DNA from: Streptomyces sp. MMG1121
Lineage (GTDB): Bacteria > Actinomycetota > Actinomycetes > Streptomycetales > Streptomycetaceae
Assembly (NCBI RefSeq): GCF_001280015.1
Contig: NZ_LGDV01000013.1
Location: forward strand, 62,001-126,000
Reading direction: 5' to 3'
Length of the DNA stretch: 64,000 bases
In this document: positions 26,181 to 34,080 of the stretch, one piece after another
Position numbering within the stretch: the stretch's first letter is position 1
Layout: each line of letters begins with the position of its first letter
Position numbers and translations under genes: made by a program
The notes under the pieces: model-generated
Seen by the model: the letters and a program-made list of their open reading frames with translations, nothing else
The model's database searches: none
What the model was told of the DNA's origin: nothing

Positions 26181-26239
26181 GGCCCGTGACCGGCAGGTCT
26201 GTCAGTACCCGGTCACCGCTCCTGGCCCAGGTGACCCGG

Positions 26240-27022
26240 TCACCGCTGCCCGCGTGCGTACCGGCGCACGGCCAGCGGCAGGAACACCGCGGTCAGCGCC
26301 AGGCACCAGGCGAGCGACCCGGCGACCGGGTGGGCCACCGGCCAGGCGGCACCGTGGGGTACCGGCGCGTTGCCGAACAGGTCCCGCAGGGCGGTCGTCA
26401 CCGCGCTGATGGGGTTCCACTCGGCGAGCGCGCGCAGCCAGCCGGGCAGGTTGCCCGTCGGGATGTAGGCGTTCGACATCAGCGGCAGCACGAAGGAGGA
26501 GGCACCGAGCTGTCCAGCCGCGTCCTCGCTGCGGGTGAGCAGGCCCAGGTGGATCCCGGCGCAGGTGCAGGCGAACCGGAAGAAGAGCAGCAGCCCCACG
26601 GCCCCGAGGGCCGCCGCAGCCGACCCCTCGATCCGCCATCCCACCGCGAGCCCCACCAGCAGCAGCGGCACCGTGCCGACGGTCGTGACCACCAGGTCCG
26701 CCACGGCCTGCCCGAGCGGCACGGCGGCCCGGCTCACCGGCATCGTCCGGAACCGGTCCATCACCCCCCGGTGCGTGTCCGCGGCGGCCTGCAGCATGCC
26801 CGTCATCAGCCCGCCGGCCGCGGTCGCCACCAGCAATCCGGGGACCAGGAAGGAGCGGTACTCGCGGCCGGGCATCGCCAGCGCGCTGCCGAAGACGTAG
26901 CCGAAGAACAGCAGCATGTTGATCGGCATCATCTGGGTCAGGATCGCCAGGCCGGGGCTGTTGCGGACCCGGCGCAGCTGCCGGCCCGTCATCGCCAGGC
27001 CGTCGTGCGCCAACGCGCTCAT
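26240..27022 (-). CDS. ABC-2 type exporter permease (DrrB-like)
   Basis: A 260-residue permease with six hydrophobic segments and the ABC-2 signature region MMPINMLLFFGYVFGSALAMPGREYRSFLVPGLL. Loop motifs DRFRTMPVSRAAVPLGQAVADL and MSNAYIPTGNLPGWLRALAEWNPISAVTTALRDLF are typical of DrrB-type drug exporters. It pairs with the ATPase encoded just upstream; the two overlap as ATGA. Together they should export a hydrophobic drug or lipid. The upstream ATG at 27100 lies inside the ATPase gene in a different frame and is rejected. Confidence 0.9.
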   Translation of the reverse strand: MSALAHDGLAMTGRQLRRVRNSPGLAILTQMMPINMLLFFGYVFGSALAMPGREYRSFLVPGLLVATAAGGLMTGMLQAAADTHRGVMDRFRTMPVSRAAVPLGQAVADLVVTTVGTVPLLLVGLAVGWRIEGSAAAALGAVGLLLFFRFACTCAGIHLGLLTRSEDAAGQLGASSFVLPLMSNAYIPTGNLPGWLRALAEWNPISAVTTALRDLFGNAPVPHGAAWPVAHPVAGSLAWCLALTAVFLPLAVRRYARGQR

Positions 27023-27975
27023 GCGGCAGGCTCCTTGCGGTCGGCGGCCTCGCCGGTGAGCCGCAGGAAGACGTCGTCGAGAGTGGGCGGGCGCAGACAC
27101 GCGTCGATCAACGGCACGCCAGCCGCGTCGAGTTCACGCACCAGACGCGGCAGGGTGAGGGTCGGGTCGGTGGTGACGGCGCCGACCGCGTTGCGCTCGC
27201 GGTGGAACACCGGCTCGCCGCCGGTGAGTTGATCGAGCACGGCCGCCGCCCGCTGAAGCGCGGCGCCGTCCGCGACGACGGCCTCCGCGTACGACCCGAT
27301 CAGCGCCTTGAGTTCGGCGGGCGAGCCGCGGTGCGCGACCTGTCCCCGGTCCACCAGGGCGATGTCGTCGGCGAGTTGGTCGGCCTCCTCCAGGTACTGC
27401 GTGGTCAGCAGCACCGTCGTACCGTCCGCCCGCAGATCGCGCACGGCGTGCCGGATCAGGTTGCGGCTGGCCGGGTCGAGGCCGGTGGTCGGCTCGTCGA
27501 GGAAGAGGACGTCGGGGCGCCGGATGAGGCTCGCCGCGAGGTCGAGCCGGCGCCGCATGCCGCCCGAGTAGGTCGAGGCCCGGCGTCCCGCCGCCCCGGT
27601 GAGCCCGAAGCGCTCCAGTAGTTCCTCGGCCCGGGCGGCCGGCCCGCGCACCCGGTGCAGCCGGGCGAACAGCCGCAGGTTCTCCCGGCCGGTCAGGTCG
27701 CCGTCCACCGAGGCGTACTGCCCGGTGACCCCGATCCGGCTCCGCACGGCGGCGGCCTCCCGCACCAGGTCGTGCCCCGCGACCCGCGCGGATCCGGCGT
27801 CCGGCCGCAGCAGCGTGGTCAGCAGCCGTACCGCGGTCGTCTTTCCGGCGCCGTTCGGCCCGAGCAGCCCGCAGACGGTGCCCTGTACCACCGCCAGATC
27901 CAGCCCGCGCAGGGCGTGGACGGAACCGAAGCGCTTCTCCAACCCCTCACTAAGTACAGCGTACGTAGTTGTCAT
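27019..27975 (-). CDS. ABC exporter ATP-binding protein (DrrA-like)
   Basis: A 318-residue nucleotide-binding subunit: Walker A GPNGAGKTT, signature TYSGGMRRRLDLAASL, Walker B DVLFLDEPTTGLD, H-loop LLTTQYLEEADQL. The C-terminal extension of about 90 residues (ERNAVGAVTTDPTLTLPRLV, LDDVFLRLTGE) is typical of DrrA-type exporter ATPases. ATG at 27975 has GGTGG upstream. A TetR operator lies inside the first codons and a second lies upstream, so transcription is almost certainly controlled by the divergent TetR gene. Substrate unknown; self-resistance or detoxification is the usual role. Confidence 0.92.
   Translation of the reverse strand: MTTTYAVLSEGLEKRFGSVHALRGLDLAVVQGTVCGLLGPNGAGKTTAVRLLTTLLRPDAGSARVAGHDLVREAAAVRSRIGVTGQYASVDGDLTGRENLRLFARLHRVRGPAARAEELLERFGLTGAAGRRASTYSGGMRRRLDLAASLIRRPDVLFLDEPTTGLDPASRNLIRHAVRDLRADGTTVLLTTQYLEEADQLADDIALVDRGQVAHRGSPAELKALIGSYAEAVVADGAALQRAAAVLDQLTGGEPVFHRERNAVGAVTTDPTLTLPRLVRELDAAGVPLIDACLRPPTLDDVFLRLTGEAADRKEPAA
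27951..27967. promoter_or_regulatory. TetR operator O1 inside the ABC ATPase 5' end
   Basis: TAAGTACAGCGTACGTA differs by one base from the reverse complement of the perfect palindrome at 27994-28010. It overlaps codons 3-9 of the ATPase gene, so binding here would block elongation or a promoter running over the start. Confidence 0.7.
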
Positions 27976-27993
27976 GGTGCCACCATAGCGCAC

Positions 27994-28010
27994 TACGTAC
28001 GCTGTACGTA
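27994..28010. promoter_or_regulatory. TetR operator O2 in the divergent promoter
   Basis: TACGTACGCTGTACGTA is a palindrome with perfect 7-bp arms around a 3-bp centre. It lies between the divergent ABC ATPase and tetR genes, 28 bp before the tetR start, where it can repress both. Confidence 0.78.
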
Positions 28011-28038
28011 ACTAGGATGGTGGCCGAGGTGATGACCG

Positions 28039-28749
28039 ATGGCAGACCGAGGGGCCGTTCCCGAGGTGATCTGGGCGCGCCCCGAGCGCACCGGGCGGGG
28101 GCCGAAACCGGCGTACACGCGGGACGACATCGCGGCCGCCGCCGTCCGGATCGCCGACGCGCAGGGGCTCGACGCGGTGTCGATGCGGCACGTCGCGGCC
28201 GAGCTGGGGTGCGGCACCATGTCGCTCTACAACTACGTTCCCCGCAAGGAGGACCTGTACGAGCTGATGGTGGACGCGGTGAGCGCCGAGCACGTCCCGT
28301 GGGAGCCGAGCGCCGACTGGCGGGCGGATCTGCTCCGGGTGGCGCGCGAGACCCGGGCGCTGATGCACCGGCACCCGTGGCTGCCGCGCCTGATGTCCCC
28401 GGCCTACGGCTTCAGCCCGCACGCCCTGCGCTATCTGGAGCACTGCCTGGCCTGCCTGGATCCGCTGGAGGCGCGGTACGGCACGAAGCTGGAACTCATC
28501 GCCATGGTGAACGGCATCGTGACGACGTACGTCCGCAACGAGCTCGACACCGCCGAGCGGGTGCGGGCGCTGCCGTGGTCGGAGACCGAGGAGAACGCGG
28601 TGCGCGGCGCCTACCTGGGCCGTCGGATCGCCTCCGGCGCGTATCCGAGGATGGCGCGCGCGTTCGCGGAGGATCCGGGGCCGGTGGATCTGGAGGAGGT
28701 TTTCGAGCGGGCGCTCGGAAGGGTGCTGGACGCCTATGCGCCCCGCTAG
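28039..28749 (+). CDS. TetR/AcrR family repressor of the adjacent ABC exporter
   Basis: A 236-residue TetR protein. The N-terminal helix-turn-helix is clear (YTRDDIAAAAVRIADAQGLDAVSMRHVAAELGCGTMSLYNYVPRKEDL). The C-terminal ligand domain resembles the TetR_C class with HPWLPRLMSPAYGFSPHALRYLEHCLACLDPLEA. ATG at 28039 follows GAGGTGAT. It is divergent from the drrA/drrB-like pair and two matching palindromes lie between them, so it very probably represses the exporter and itself and is released by the exported compound. Confidence 0.9.
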   Translation: MADRGAVPEVIWARPERTGRGPKPAYTRDDIAAAAVRIADAQGLDAVSMRHVAAELGCGTMSLYNYVPRKEDLYELMVDAVSAEHVPWEPSADWRADLLRVARETRALMHRHPWLPRLMSPAYGFSPHALRYLEHCLACLDPLEARYGTKLELIAMVNGIVTTYVRNELDTAERVRALPWSETEENAVRGAYLGRRIASGAYPRMARAFAEDPGPVDLEEVFERALGRVLDAYAPR

Positions 28750-29128
28750 CTCGGGTGGTTCGGCGGGTGCGGCCTCGTCGTGGCCGGCCGCGCAGTTCCC
28801 CGGGCCCCTGGGGCGTCGGTGTGCAGACCGATCATGGGCGCACCCGGCGTCAGCCTTGCCGAGCTGCTGACCCGGCTCGGTCACACGCCCGTGCCCGGGC
28901 CGCCTCCCGGTCTCCGGCAGGACTTCGTCAGGGAGGCGCTGGACAGTGGCTGCCCGTTCGTGGACCGGGGCGCGGCGCCCGGCCGCATCGCAGGCATCGA
29001 GGCGCCGATCGTCAGCCCTCTCGCCCGGATCGGGATCAAGCGCATGATGCCCGTCCGGGGCCCCGCGCGGCCTCGCCGGGCCGGGGACGTCGAGGACGTC
29101 CCCGGCTCTGGGCAGCCCCGCGGAGCCG
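28750..29128. other. 379-bp gap with a Streptomyces interspersed repeat and a doubtful ORF
   Basis: Around 28771-28815 the sequence resembles a short repeat I know from many Streptomyces genomes, with core GCAGTTCCCCGGGCCCCT at 28792-28809. An open frame from ATG 28834 (MGAPGVSLAELLTRLG) runs rightward to 29247 but overlaps the convergent gene by about 120 nt, lacks a ribosome-binding site and has no recognised domain. It could be a gene remnant. GC-rich dyads near 29080-29110 may end transcription. Confidence 0.4.
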
Positions 29129-30283
29129 CTAGATCAGGGCGAACTGGCCTTCCGGGCCCTCCTCGTGGTGGTCCAGGACCGAGGCGGGGCGGCGGGATGT
29201 GGCGGGGGGCGGGAGGACGCCGGCCCGGCGCAGGTCGGTCGCGCTGATCGGGGACGGGATCGTCGACTCGGCGCGCAGCGGGCGCAGTTCGGCCAGCAGG
29301 GCCAGGACCGTGATCAGCTCCAGCAGCTCCGAGGTCCAGGGCTGTGGCCAGGTCGCCGGGCGGATCGCCGCGAGGGTTCCGGGAGCGGCCGGGTCCGTAC
29401 GGGTCGCGAACCAGGATTCCAGCACCCGGACTCCGGCCACCTCGTAGTCCCAGGCCTCCTGGGGGACGGGGGAGACGCGGCCCTCGTCCAGCTGGAGGGT
29501 CTCCTCCTCGGGGTCGTAGCGGAGGCTCAGCGGGCGGCTCGGCAGGGGCGCGCGGACGTAGGGGCGGCGGCCGCCGGGCAGCTTGGGGCGTTCGCCCTCG
29601 CGGCGCATCAGCCACAGCATGCGGTGGCCCGACTCCACGCCCCGGTCCCAGGCGTCGGTGTCGCCGGTGAGCGGGACGGTGAGGTCCGGGCGGATCGCCG
29701 TGAGGATCCAGGCCAGCGTGTCCGGTGCCGTGGGGCGGGTGCCGAGGCGGTCCGCCAGGTGGTCCAGCAGGCCCGGGGCCAGGTTCGGTTCCCTGCCGCC
29801 CGGACGGCGGTAGAGGGGGCGGATGCGGGGCGTGCGGAAGGTGGGCAGGAGCGATGTGGCCAGCAGGGGGGTGTCGGCGTCGGTCGTCTCCGCCGTGAAC
29901 ACCTGGTGCGAGTCCGCCACCCGCCACAGCTCCGGGCGGGCCGTGTCGATCAGCCGGTGGTCCGGGATCAGCCACTGTTCGTCGAAGGGGGCAGCCAGCA
30001 CCCGTACCGGCTCCGCGCACGGGCCCCCGGCACGGGCCAGCCGCTCCGTGCCGGTCGGCTGGCCCGGCAGCTGGCCCACCGCGGAGTCCGGTGTGCGGGC
30101 CCGCGTCGGCTCGAACAGGGCCTCCCGGTCCGGGCCTTCGGCCTTCAGCAACGCGTCCCAGCGGGCCTTCAGGGAAGCCGGATCAGGTGCCGTCGGCCAG
30201 GCGCGGCCCGGCCGCAGCGGTGCGACGGACCACGGCATGAGGTCCGCCAGCAGCGGAGCGTCGTCGTGCGTCACGCAGGGCAT
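29129..30283 (-). CDS. Type ISP restriction-modification specificity-like protein (stand-alone)
   Basis: A 384-residue protein. VRVLAAPFDEQWLIPDHRLIDTARPELW and the later GVESGHRMLWLMRREGERP and VSPVPQEAWDYEVAGVRVLESW segments resemble the C-terminal specificity region of type ISP (single-polypeptide) restriction-modification enzymes. No nuclease, helicase or methyltransferase motif is visible and none is encoded nearby. It may be a conserved stand-alone domain with a different role or a remnant. ATG at 30283 or GTG at 30274 may be the start. Assignment rests on remembered motif similarity. Confidence 0.6.
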   Translation of the reverse strand: MPCVTHDDAPLLADLMPWSVAPLRPGRAWPTAPDPASLKARWDALLKAEGPDREALFEPTRARTPDSAVGQLPGQPTGTERLARAGGPCAEPVRVLAAPFDEQWLIPDHRLIDTARPELWRVADSHQVFTAETTDADTPLLATSLLPTFRTPRIRPLYRRPGGREPNLAPGLLDHLADRLGTRPTAPDTLAWILTAIRPDLTVPLTGDTDAWDRGVESGHRMLWLMRREGERPKLPGGRRPYVRAPLPSRPLSLRYDPEEETLQLDEGRVSPVPQEAWDYEVAGVRVLESWFATRTDPAAPGTLAAIRPATWPQPWTSELLELITVLALLAELRPLRAESTIPSPISATDLRRAGVLPPPATSRRPASVLDHHEEGPEGQFALI

Positions 30284-30308
30284 CGTACGGCCTGACCGAG
30301 GCCCGGGA

Positions 30309-31058
30309 TCAGGTCGCCTCCAGAGTGACGGTGAACGAGAACCGGTCCCCCCGGTAGTGGATCACCGCCACGTCCAGCACCCGGCCGTCCGTGTCGTAGG
30401 TCACGCCTGTGTAGTGCAGGATCGGGCTGAGCAGCGGTACTTGGAGGAGACGGGCGGTCTCCGGGTCGGCGAGCCGGGCCTCCACCGTGTCCGTGATGCG
30501 GCTGATGTCCGCCCCGACCACGTCCCGCAGCACCTTCGTCATCGGCCAGCGGATCAGGTCCTCCAGGTCGATGCGCGCGGCCAGTTCGGGTCGGATGTGG
30601 TTGACGGCGTGGTTCGTCGGCTCGCCGGTCTTCTCGTCGCTGCGCAGCCGGTGGTACGTCGCCACCTCCGCGACGTCCGGGAAGTACTCGGTGAGACCGG
30701 GCGGCACCGGCACGCTGCCGTGGTCCAGCAGTTCGGTCGTCATACCGGACTGCTGGGCCACGATCGCGTCCACCGAGCCCAGCAGCCGCACCGGGGTCGC
30801 GCGCCGGGCGTCGGGCTCGATGAACGTGCCGCGCCGCCGGTGCCGGCTGATCAGGCCCTCGTCCTCCAACTCCTTCAGTGCCTGCCGCATGGTCAGCACG
30901 CTCACCCCGTAGTGCTCCGCCAGCCGCTCCTCGGTGGGCAGCCGCAGCGGATCCTCGGGCGAGCGGCCGAGTATCGAGGCGCGCAGCGACTGCGACACCT
31001 GGTACCAGAGCGGCAGCTTGCGGTTCAGGACGATCGAGTCCGGGGCGAAGGAGGTCAC
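30309..31058 (-). CDS. GntR family regulator with UTRA ligand domain (HutC subfamily)
   Basis: A 249-residue HutC-type regulator. The N-terminal winged helix contains LPTEERLAEHYGVSVLTMRQALKELEDEGLISRHRRRGTFI. The C-terminal UTRA domain binds a small acid or sugar (TEYFPDVAEVATYHRLRSDEKTGEPTNHAVNHI, then LQVPLLSPILHYTGVTYDTDGRVLDVAVIHYRGDR). It lies 45 bp downstream of hmgA in the same direction and is probably co-transcribed, so control of tyrosine/homogentisate degradation is likely. A palindrome upstream of hmgA is a candidate site. Confidence 0.9.
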   Translation of the reverse strand: MTSFAPDSIVLNRKLPLWYQVSQSLRASILGRSPEDPLRLPTEERLAEHYGVSVLTMRQALKELEDEGLISRHRRRGTFIEPDARRATPVRLLGSVDAIVAQQSGMTTELLDHGSVPVPPGLTEYFPDVAEVATYHRLRSDEKTGEPTNHAVNHIRPELAARIDLEDLIRWPMTKVLRDVVGADISRITDTVEARLADPETARLLQVPLLSPILHYTGVTYDTDGRVLDVAVIHYRGDRFSFTVTLEAT

Positions 31059-31103
31059 ATGGCTATCCGTACCTGTCGATGAACATCAGACGCAACAGAG
31101 GTG

Positions 31104-32450
31104 TCACGCGCGGAAGTGGGGCTCCAGGCCCCGCCACACGTCGTCGTAGCGCTGCTGGAGGTGGTCCGCGCCTGCCGCGTGCGGGGTGAGGGTGACCGGC
31201 CAGCGGGTCTCGAACATGAACGCCAGCCCGTCGTCGATCCTCTGCGGCTTCAGCTCGGCCGCGCTCGCCCGGTCGAAGGTCTCCCGGTCCGGGCCGTGCG
31301 CCGACATCATGTTGTGCAGCGAGCCGCCGCCCGGCACGAAGCCCTCCGCCTTCGCGTCGTAGGCGCCCTCGATCAGGCCCATGTACTCGCTCATCACGTT
31401 GCGGTGGAAGTACGGCGGCCGGAACGTGTCCTCACCGACCAGCCAGCGCGGCGCGAAGACGACGAAGTCGACACCGGCCAGGCCCGGGGTGTCCGACGGG
31501 GCGGTCAGGACCGTGAAGATGGACGGGTCCGGGTGGTCGTAGGAGATGCTGCCGATCACGTTGAAACGGCGCAGATCGTAGACGTACGGCACATGGTTGC
31601 CGTGCCAGGCGACCACATCGAGGGGGGAGTGGTCGTAGCCGGCCGTCCAGAGGTTGCCGCAGAACTTGTTCACCACCTCCACCGGCCCGGACACGTCCTC
31701 GTAGGCGGCGACCGGCGCGCGGAAGTCGCGGGCGTTGGCGAGCCCGTTGGCGCCGATCGGCCCGAGGTCGGGCAGCCGGAACGGCGCCCCGTAGTTCTCG
31801 CACACATAACCCCGGGCGGACTCCTCCAGCAGCTCCACCCGGAAGCGCACCCCACGCGGGATCAACGCCACCTGTGCCGGCTCCACATGAAGCCGGCCGA
31901 ACTCCGTGTGCAGCAGCAGTTCGCCGCGCTCCGGCACGAGCAGCAGCTCCCCGTCCGCGTCGGAGAAGACCCGCTCCATCGAGGAGTTGGCGTGGTAGAG
32001 GTGCACGGCCATGCCGGTGCGCTGGGTCGCGTCGCCGTTGCCGCCGAGCGTCCACAGGCCGGCGAGGAAGTCGGTGCCGGAGGGCGGCTCGGGCAGCGGG
32101 TTCCAGCGCAGCCGGTTGGGGTCGGGCACGGACTCGGTGAAGGGGGCCGTACGGATCGCGCCGTTGTCGGCGCGGGTGAACGCCGGGTGCGCGGCCGAGG
32201 GGCGGATCCGGTACAGCCAGGAGCGGCGGTTGTGCCCCCGGGGCTCGGTGAACGCCGAGCCGCTCAGCTGTTCCGCGTACAGGCCGAGCGGTGCGCGCTG
32301 CGGCGAGTTGCGGCCCTCGGGCAGGGCGCCCGGCACCGCCTCCGAGGCGTGTTCGTTGCCGAACCCGGTCAGATACGACAGTCCCGCGGCGGTCTTCCGT
32401 GCTTCCCCGCGCTCGAATTCGCTCACGCGGGAGGTACCCCCGTCGCTCAT
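31104..32450 (-). CDS. hmgA: Homogentisate 1,2-dioxygenase
   Basis: A 448-residue cupin-fold iron dioxygenase that opens the ring of homogentisate to maleylacetoacetate in tyrosine and phenylalanine degradation. The start [15 protein letters not shown] and the iron-ligand region [16 protein letters not shown] plus [11 protein letters not shown] carry the expected His, Glu and His ligands. Length agrees with the family. ATG at 32450 has AAGGGAG upstream, so the longer frame to 32570 is rejected. The downstream GntR/UTRA regulator and an upstream palindrome suggest inducible control. The other catabolic genes (fumarylacetoacetase, isomerase) are not in this window. Confidence 0.97.
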   Translation of the reverse strand: MSDGGTSRVSEFERGEARKTAAGLSYLTGFGNEHASEAVPGALPEGRNSPQRAPLGLYAEQLSGSAFTEPRGHNRRSWLYRIRPSAAHPAFTRADNGAIRTAPFTESVPDPNRLRWNPLPEPPSGTDFLAGLWTLGGNGDATQRTGMAVHLYHANSSMERVFSDADGELLLVPERGELLLHTEFGRLHVEPAQVALIPRGVRFRVELLEESARGYVCENYGAPFRLPDLGPIGANGLANARDFRAPVAAYEDVSGPVEVVNKFCGNLWTAGYDHSPLDVVAWHGNHVPYVYDLRRFNVIGSISYDHPDPSIFTVLTAPSDTPGLAGVDFVVFAPRWLVGEDTFRPPYFHRNVMSEYMGLIEGAYDAKAEGFVPGGGSLHNMMSAHGPDRETFDRASAAELKPQRIDDGLAFMFETRWPVTLTPHAAGADHLQQRYDDVWRGLEPHFRA

Positions 32451-32492
32451 GATCGCTCCCTTGCGCTCCCGGTGCGCGCCTGATGCGCTCCG

Positions 32493-32516
32493 ATTCCTAT
32501 GTATCACCGTAGGAAT
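32493..32516. promoter_or_regulatory. Palindrome upstream of hmgA (candidate operator)
   Basis: ATTCCTATG-TATCAC-CGTAGGAAT forms 9-bp arms with one mismatch, about 43 bp before the hmgA start. It probably overlaps the promoter and may bind the GntR/UTRA regulator encoded downstream; an unseen regulator is equally possible. Confidence 0.5.
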
Positions 32517-32633
32517 ACGTGAGGGCGGGCGCAAGAGGGGCCCGCCTACTCCGTCCGGGGGACCACACACGCCGGCCAGAACCAGACTTCAGGCGGATTC
32601 GGCAGACCGGAAGGTTGTTCTAGTCTCGCGGGC

Positions 32634-33245
32634 ATGCCCTGGACGCCGTGGACCCGCAGAACTCTCGCCGTGCTCGCGGTGTGCGTCCTGCCGCCGCTCG
32701 GAGCGGCGGGCTGTACGACCGGTCACGCCCACGGGGGCGCGCCGTCGCCCTCGCCGGTCGGCAAGGTCCTGGACGACACCGACGAGAGCGGCCGGCATCT
32801 GCGCGAGGTCGACAAGAAGGACGCGCCCGAGGTCGACGTCGAGGTGATACCGGACGCCCACGGCGGCTGGGACGTACGCCTGACCTTCCGCCACTTCCGC
32901 GGCTCCGCGCCGGGCGCGGGACGGGCGGCGGTCATCGGGCGCGGTCTCGCCTACCTCTTCGTCGACGGCCACGAGTCCGCCCGGCTGCGCTCCAGCGACT
33001 ACCACCTGCCCGGTCGTCTCGTCCCGCGCGGCACCCACCACGTCACCGCGCGCCTGTACGCCGACGACGGCACCGTGTGGGCCGTCCACGGCAAGCCGGT
33101 GCAGAGCACCGCCGACATCACGGTGTCGGACACGGAGCCCGCACCGACCCCCACCCAGACCTCCACACACTCTCCGGAGGCCCGCACCACGCGCTCCCCC
33201 GGGGTGGGGGCCATGCCCACCATGGGCGGCTCCCCGGTGCGATGA
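32634..33245 (+). CDS. Secreted lipoprotein of unknown function
   Basis: A 203-residue lipoprotein: basic start (MPWTPWTRRT), hydrophobic core and lipobox LGAAGC with Cys27, then a His/Gly-rich spacer. The central part (DVEVIPDAHGGWDVRLTFRHFRG, GRGLAYLFVDGHESARLRSSDYHLP, HHVTARLYADDGTVWAVHGKPV) looks like one beta-sandwich domain, and the C-terminus is a Thr/Pro/Ser-rich tail. Several His near the N-terminus could bind metal. No family was recognised. It is followed by a TetR gene 64 bp downstream. Confidence 0.75.
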   Translation: MPWTPWTRRTLAVLAVCVLPPLGAAGCTTGHAHGGAPSPSPVGKVLDDTDESGRHLREVDKKDAPEVDVEVIPDAHGGWDVRLTFRHFRGSAPGAGRAAVIGRGLAYLFVDGHESARLRSSDYHLPGRLVPRGTHHVTARLYADDGTVWAVHGKPVQSTADITVSDTEPAPTPTQTSTHSPEARTTRSPGVGAMPTMGGSPVR

Positions 33246-33309
33246 GTGCATCGGCCACTGGCCTGCGTACGGGAGGGCGAGGTTCACCTGGCCCCGGCGG
33301 AGAGGCATC

Positions 33310-33927
33310 ATGAAGCCCGTGCCCCACGCGACATCGCTCCGCCGCGCGCCGGTCCAACGGCGCAGTGCCGAACGGCTGACCAGGATCCTCGACGCCTGCG
33401 CCGAACTCCTCGACGAGGAGGGTTACGACGCCCTGAGCACCCGCGCGGTCGCCCTGCGCGCCGGTGTGCCCATCGGCTCCGTCTACCGCTTCTTCGGCAA
33501 CAAGCGGCAGATGGCCGACGCCCTCGCCCAGCGCAACCTGGAGCGGTACACCGAGCGCGTCGGCGAGCGGCTGAAGCGGGTGGCCGAGGGGGACTGGCGA
33601 GCCGCGATGGACGCCGTCCTGGACGAGTACCTCGCCATGAAGCGCACCGCGCCCGGCTTCTCGCTGGTCGACTTCGGCAACCAGATACCGGTCGGCGCCC
33701 GCCAGGCCGAGCCCAACACCCGGGTCGCCGACCGGCTCGTCCGACTGCTCTCCGGCTATGTCGGGCACGGCCCGGACGAGGACCTGCGCCGGATCTTCCT
33801 CGTCGCCGTGGAGAGCGCGGACACCCTCGTCCAACTGGCCTTCCGCACGGACCCCGAGGGGGACGAGGCGATCATCGCCGAGACGCGCGAGCTGTTGCGG
33901 GCGTATCTGGGGCGCGTGCTCGACTGA
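33310..33927 (+). CDS. TetR/AcrR family transcriptional regulator
   Basis: A 205-residue TetR protein with a standard N-terminal HTH (RLTRILDACAELLDEEGYDALSTRAVALRAGVPIGSVYRFFGNKRQMADAL) and a helical ligand domain of the TetR_C_16/17 kind (APGFSLVDFGNQIPVGARQAEPNTRVADRL). It precedes the molybdopterin oxidoreductase by about 150 bp in the same direction and could control it. No palindrome clear enough to name as its operator was seen. Confidence 0.9.
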   Translation: MKPVPHATSLRRAPVQRRSAERLTRILDACAELLDEEGYDALSTRAVALRAGVPIGSVYRFFGNKRQMADALAQRNLERYTERVGERLKRVAEGDWRAAMDAVLDEYLAMKRTAPGFSLVDFGNQIPVGARQAEPNTRVADRLVRLLSGYVGHGPDEDLRRIFLVAVESADTLVQLAFRTDPEGDEAIIAETRELLRAYLGRVLD

Positions 33928-34080
33928 ACGGCCCCTCGGCGGCTCCCCTCTCCGGCCGAACGGTCTGCGAACAGTGGCGCGACAGGGCTCCCGTCCATGC
34001 CTACTGGTCGGTATCCTCGCGTCGAGCCGGCGGGCCCGCCGGTGCTCGACCGGCGCCGCCGTCGACCTCCGGGAGGACCC

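Noticed and set aside
28834..29247. 137-codon rightward ORF after tetR
   Set aside because: No ribosome-binding site, overlaps the convergent ISP-like gene by about 120 nt, no recognised domain; kept only as a note on the gap.
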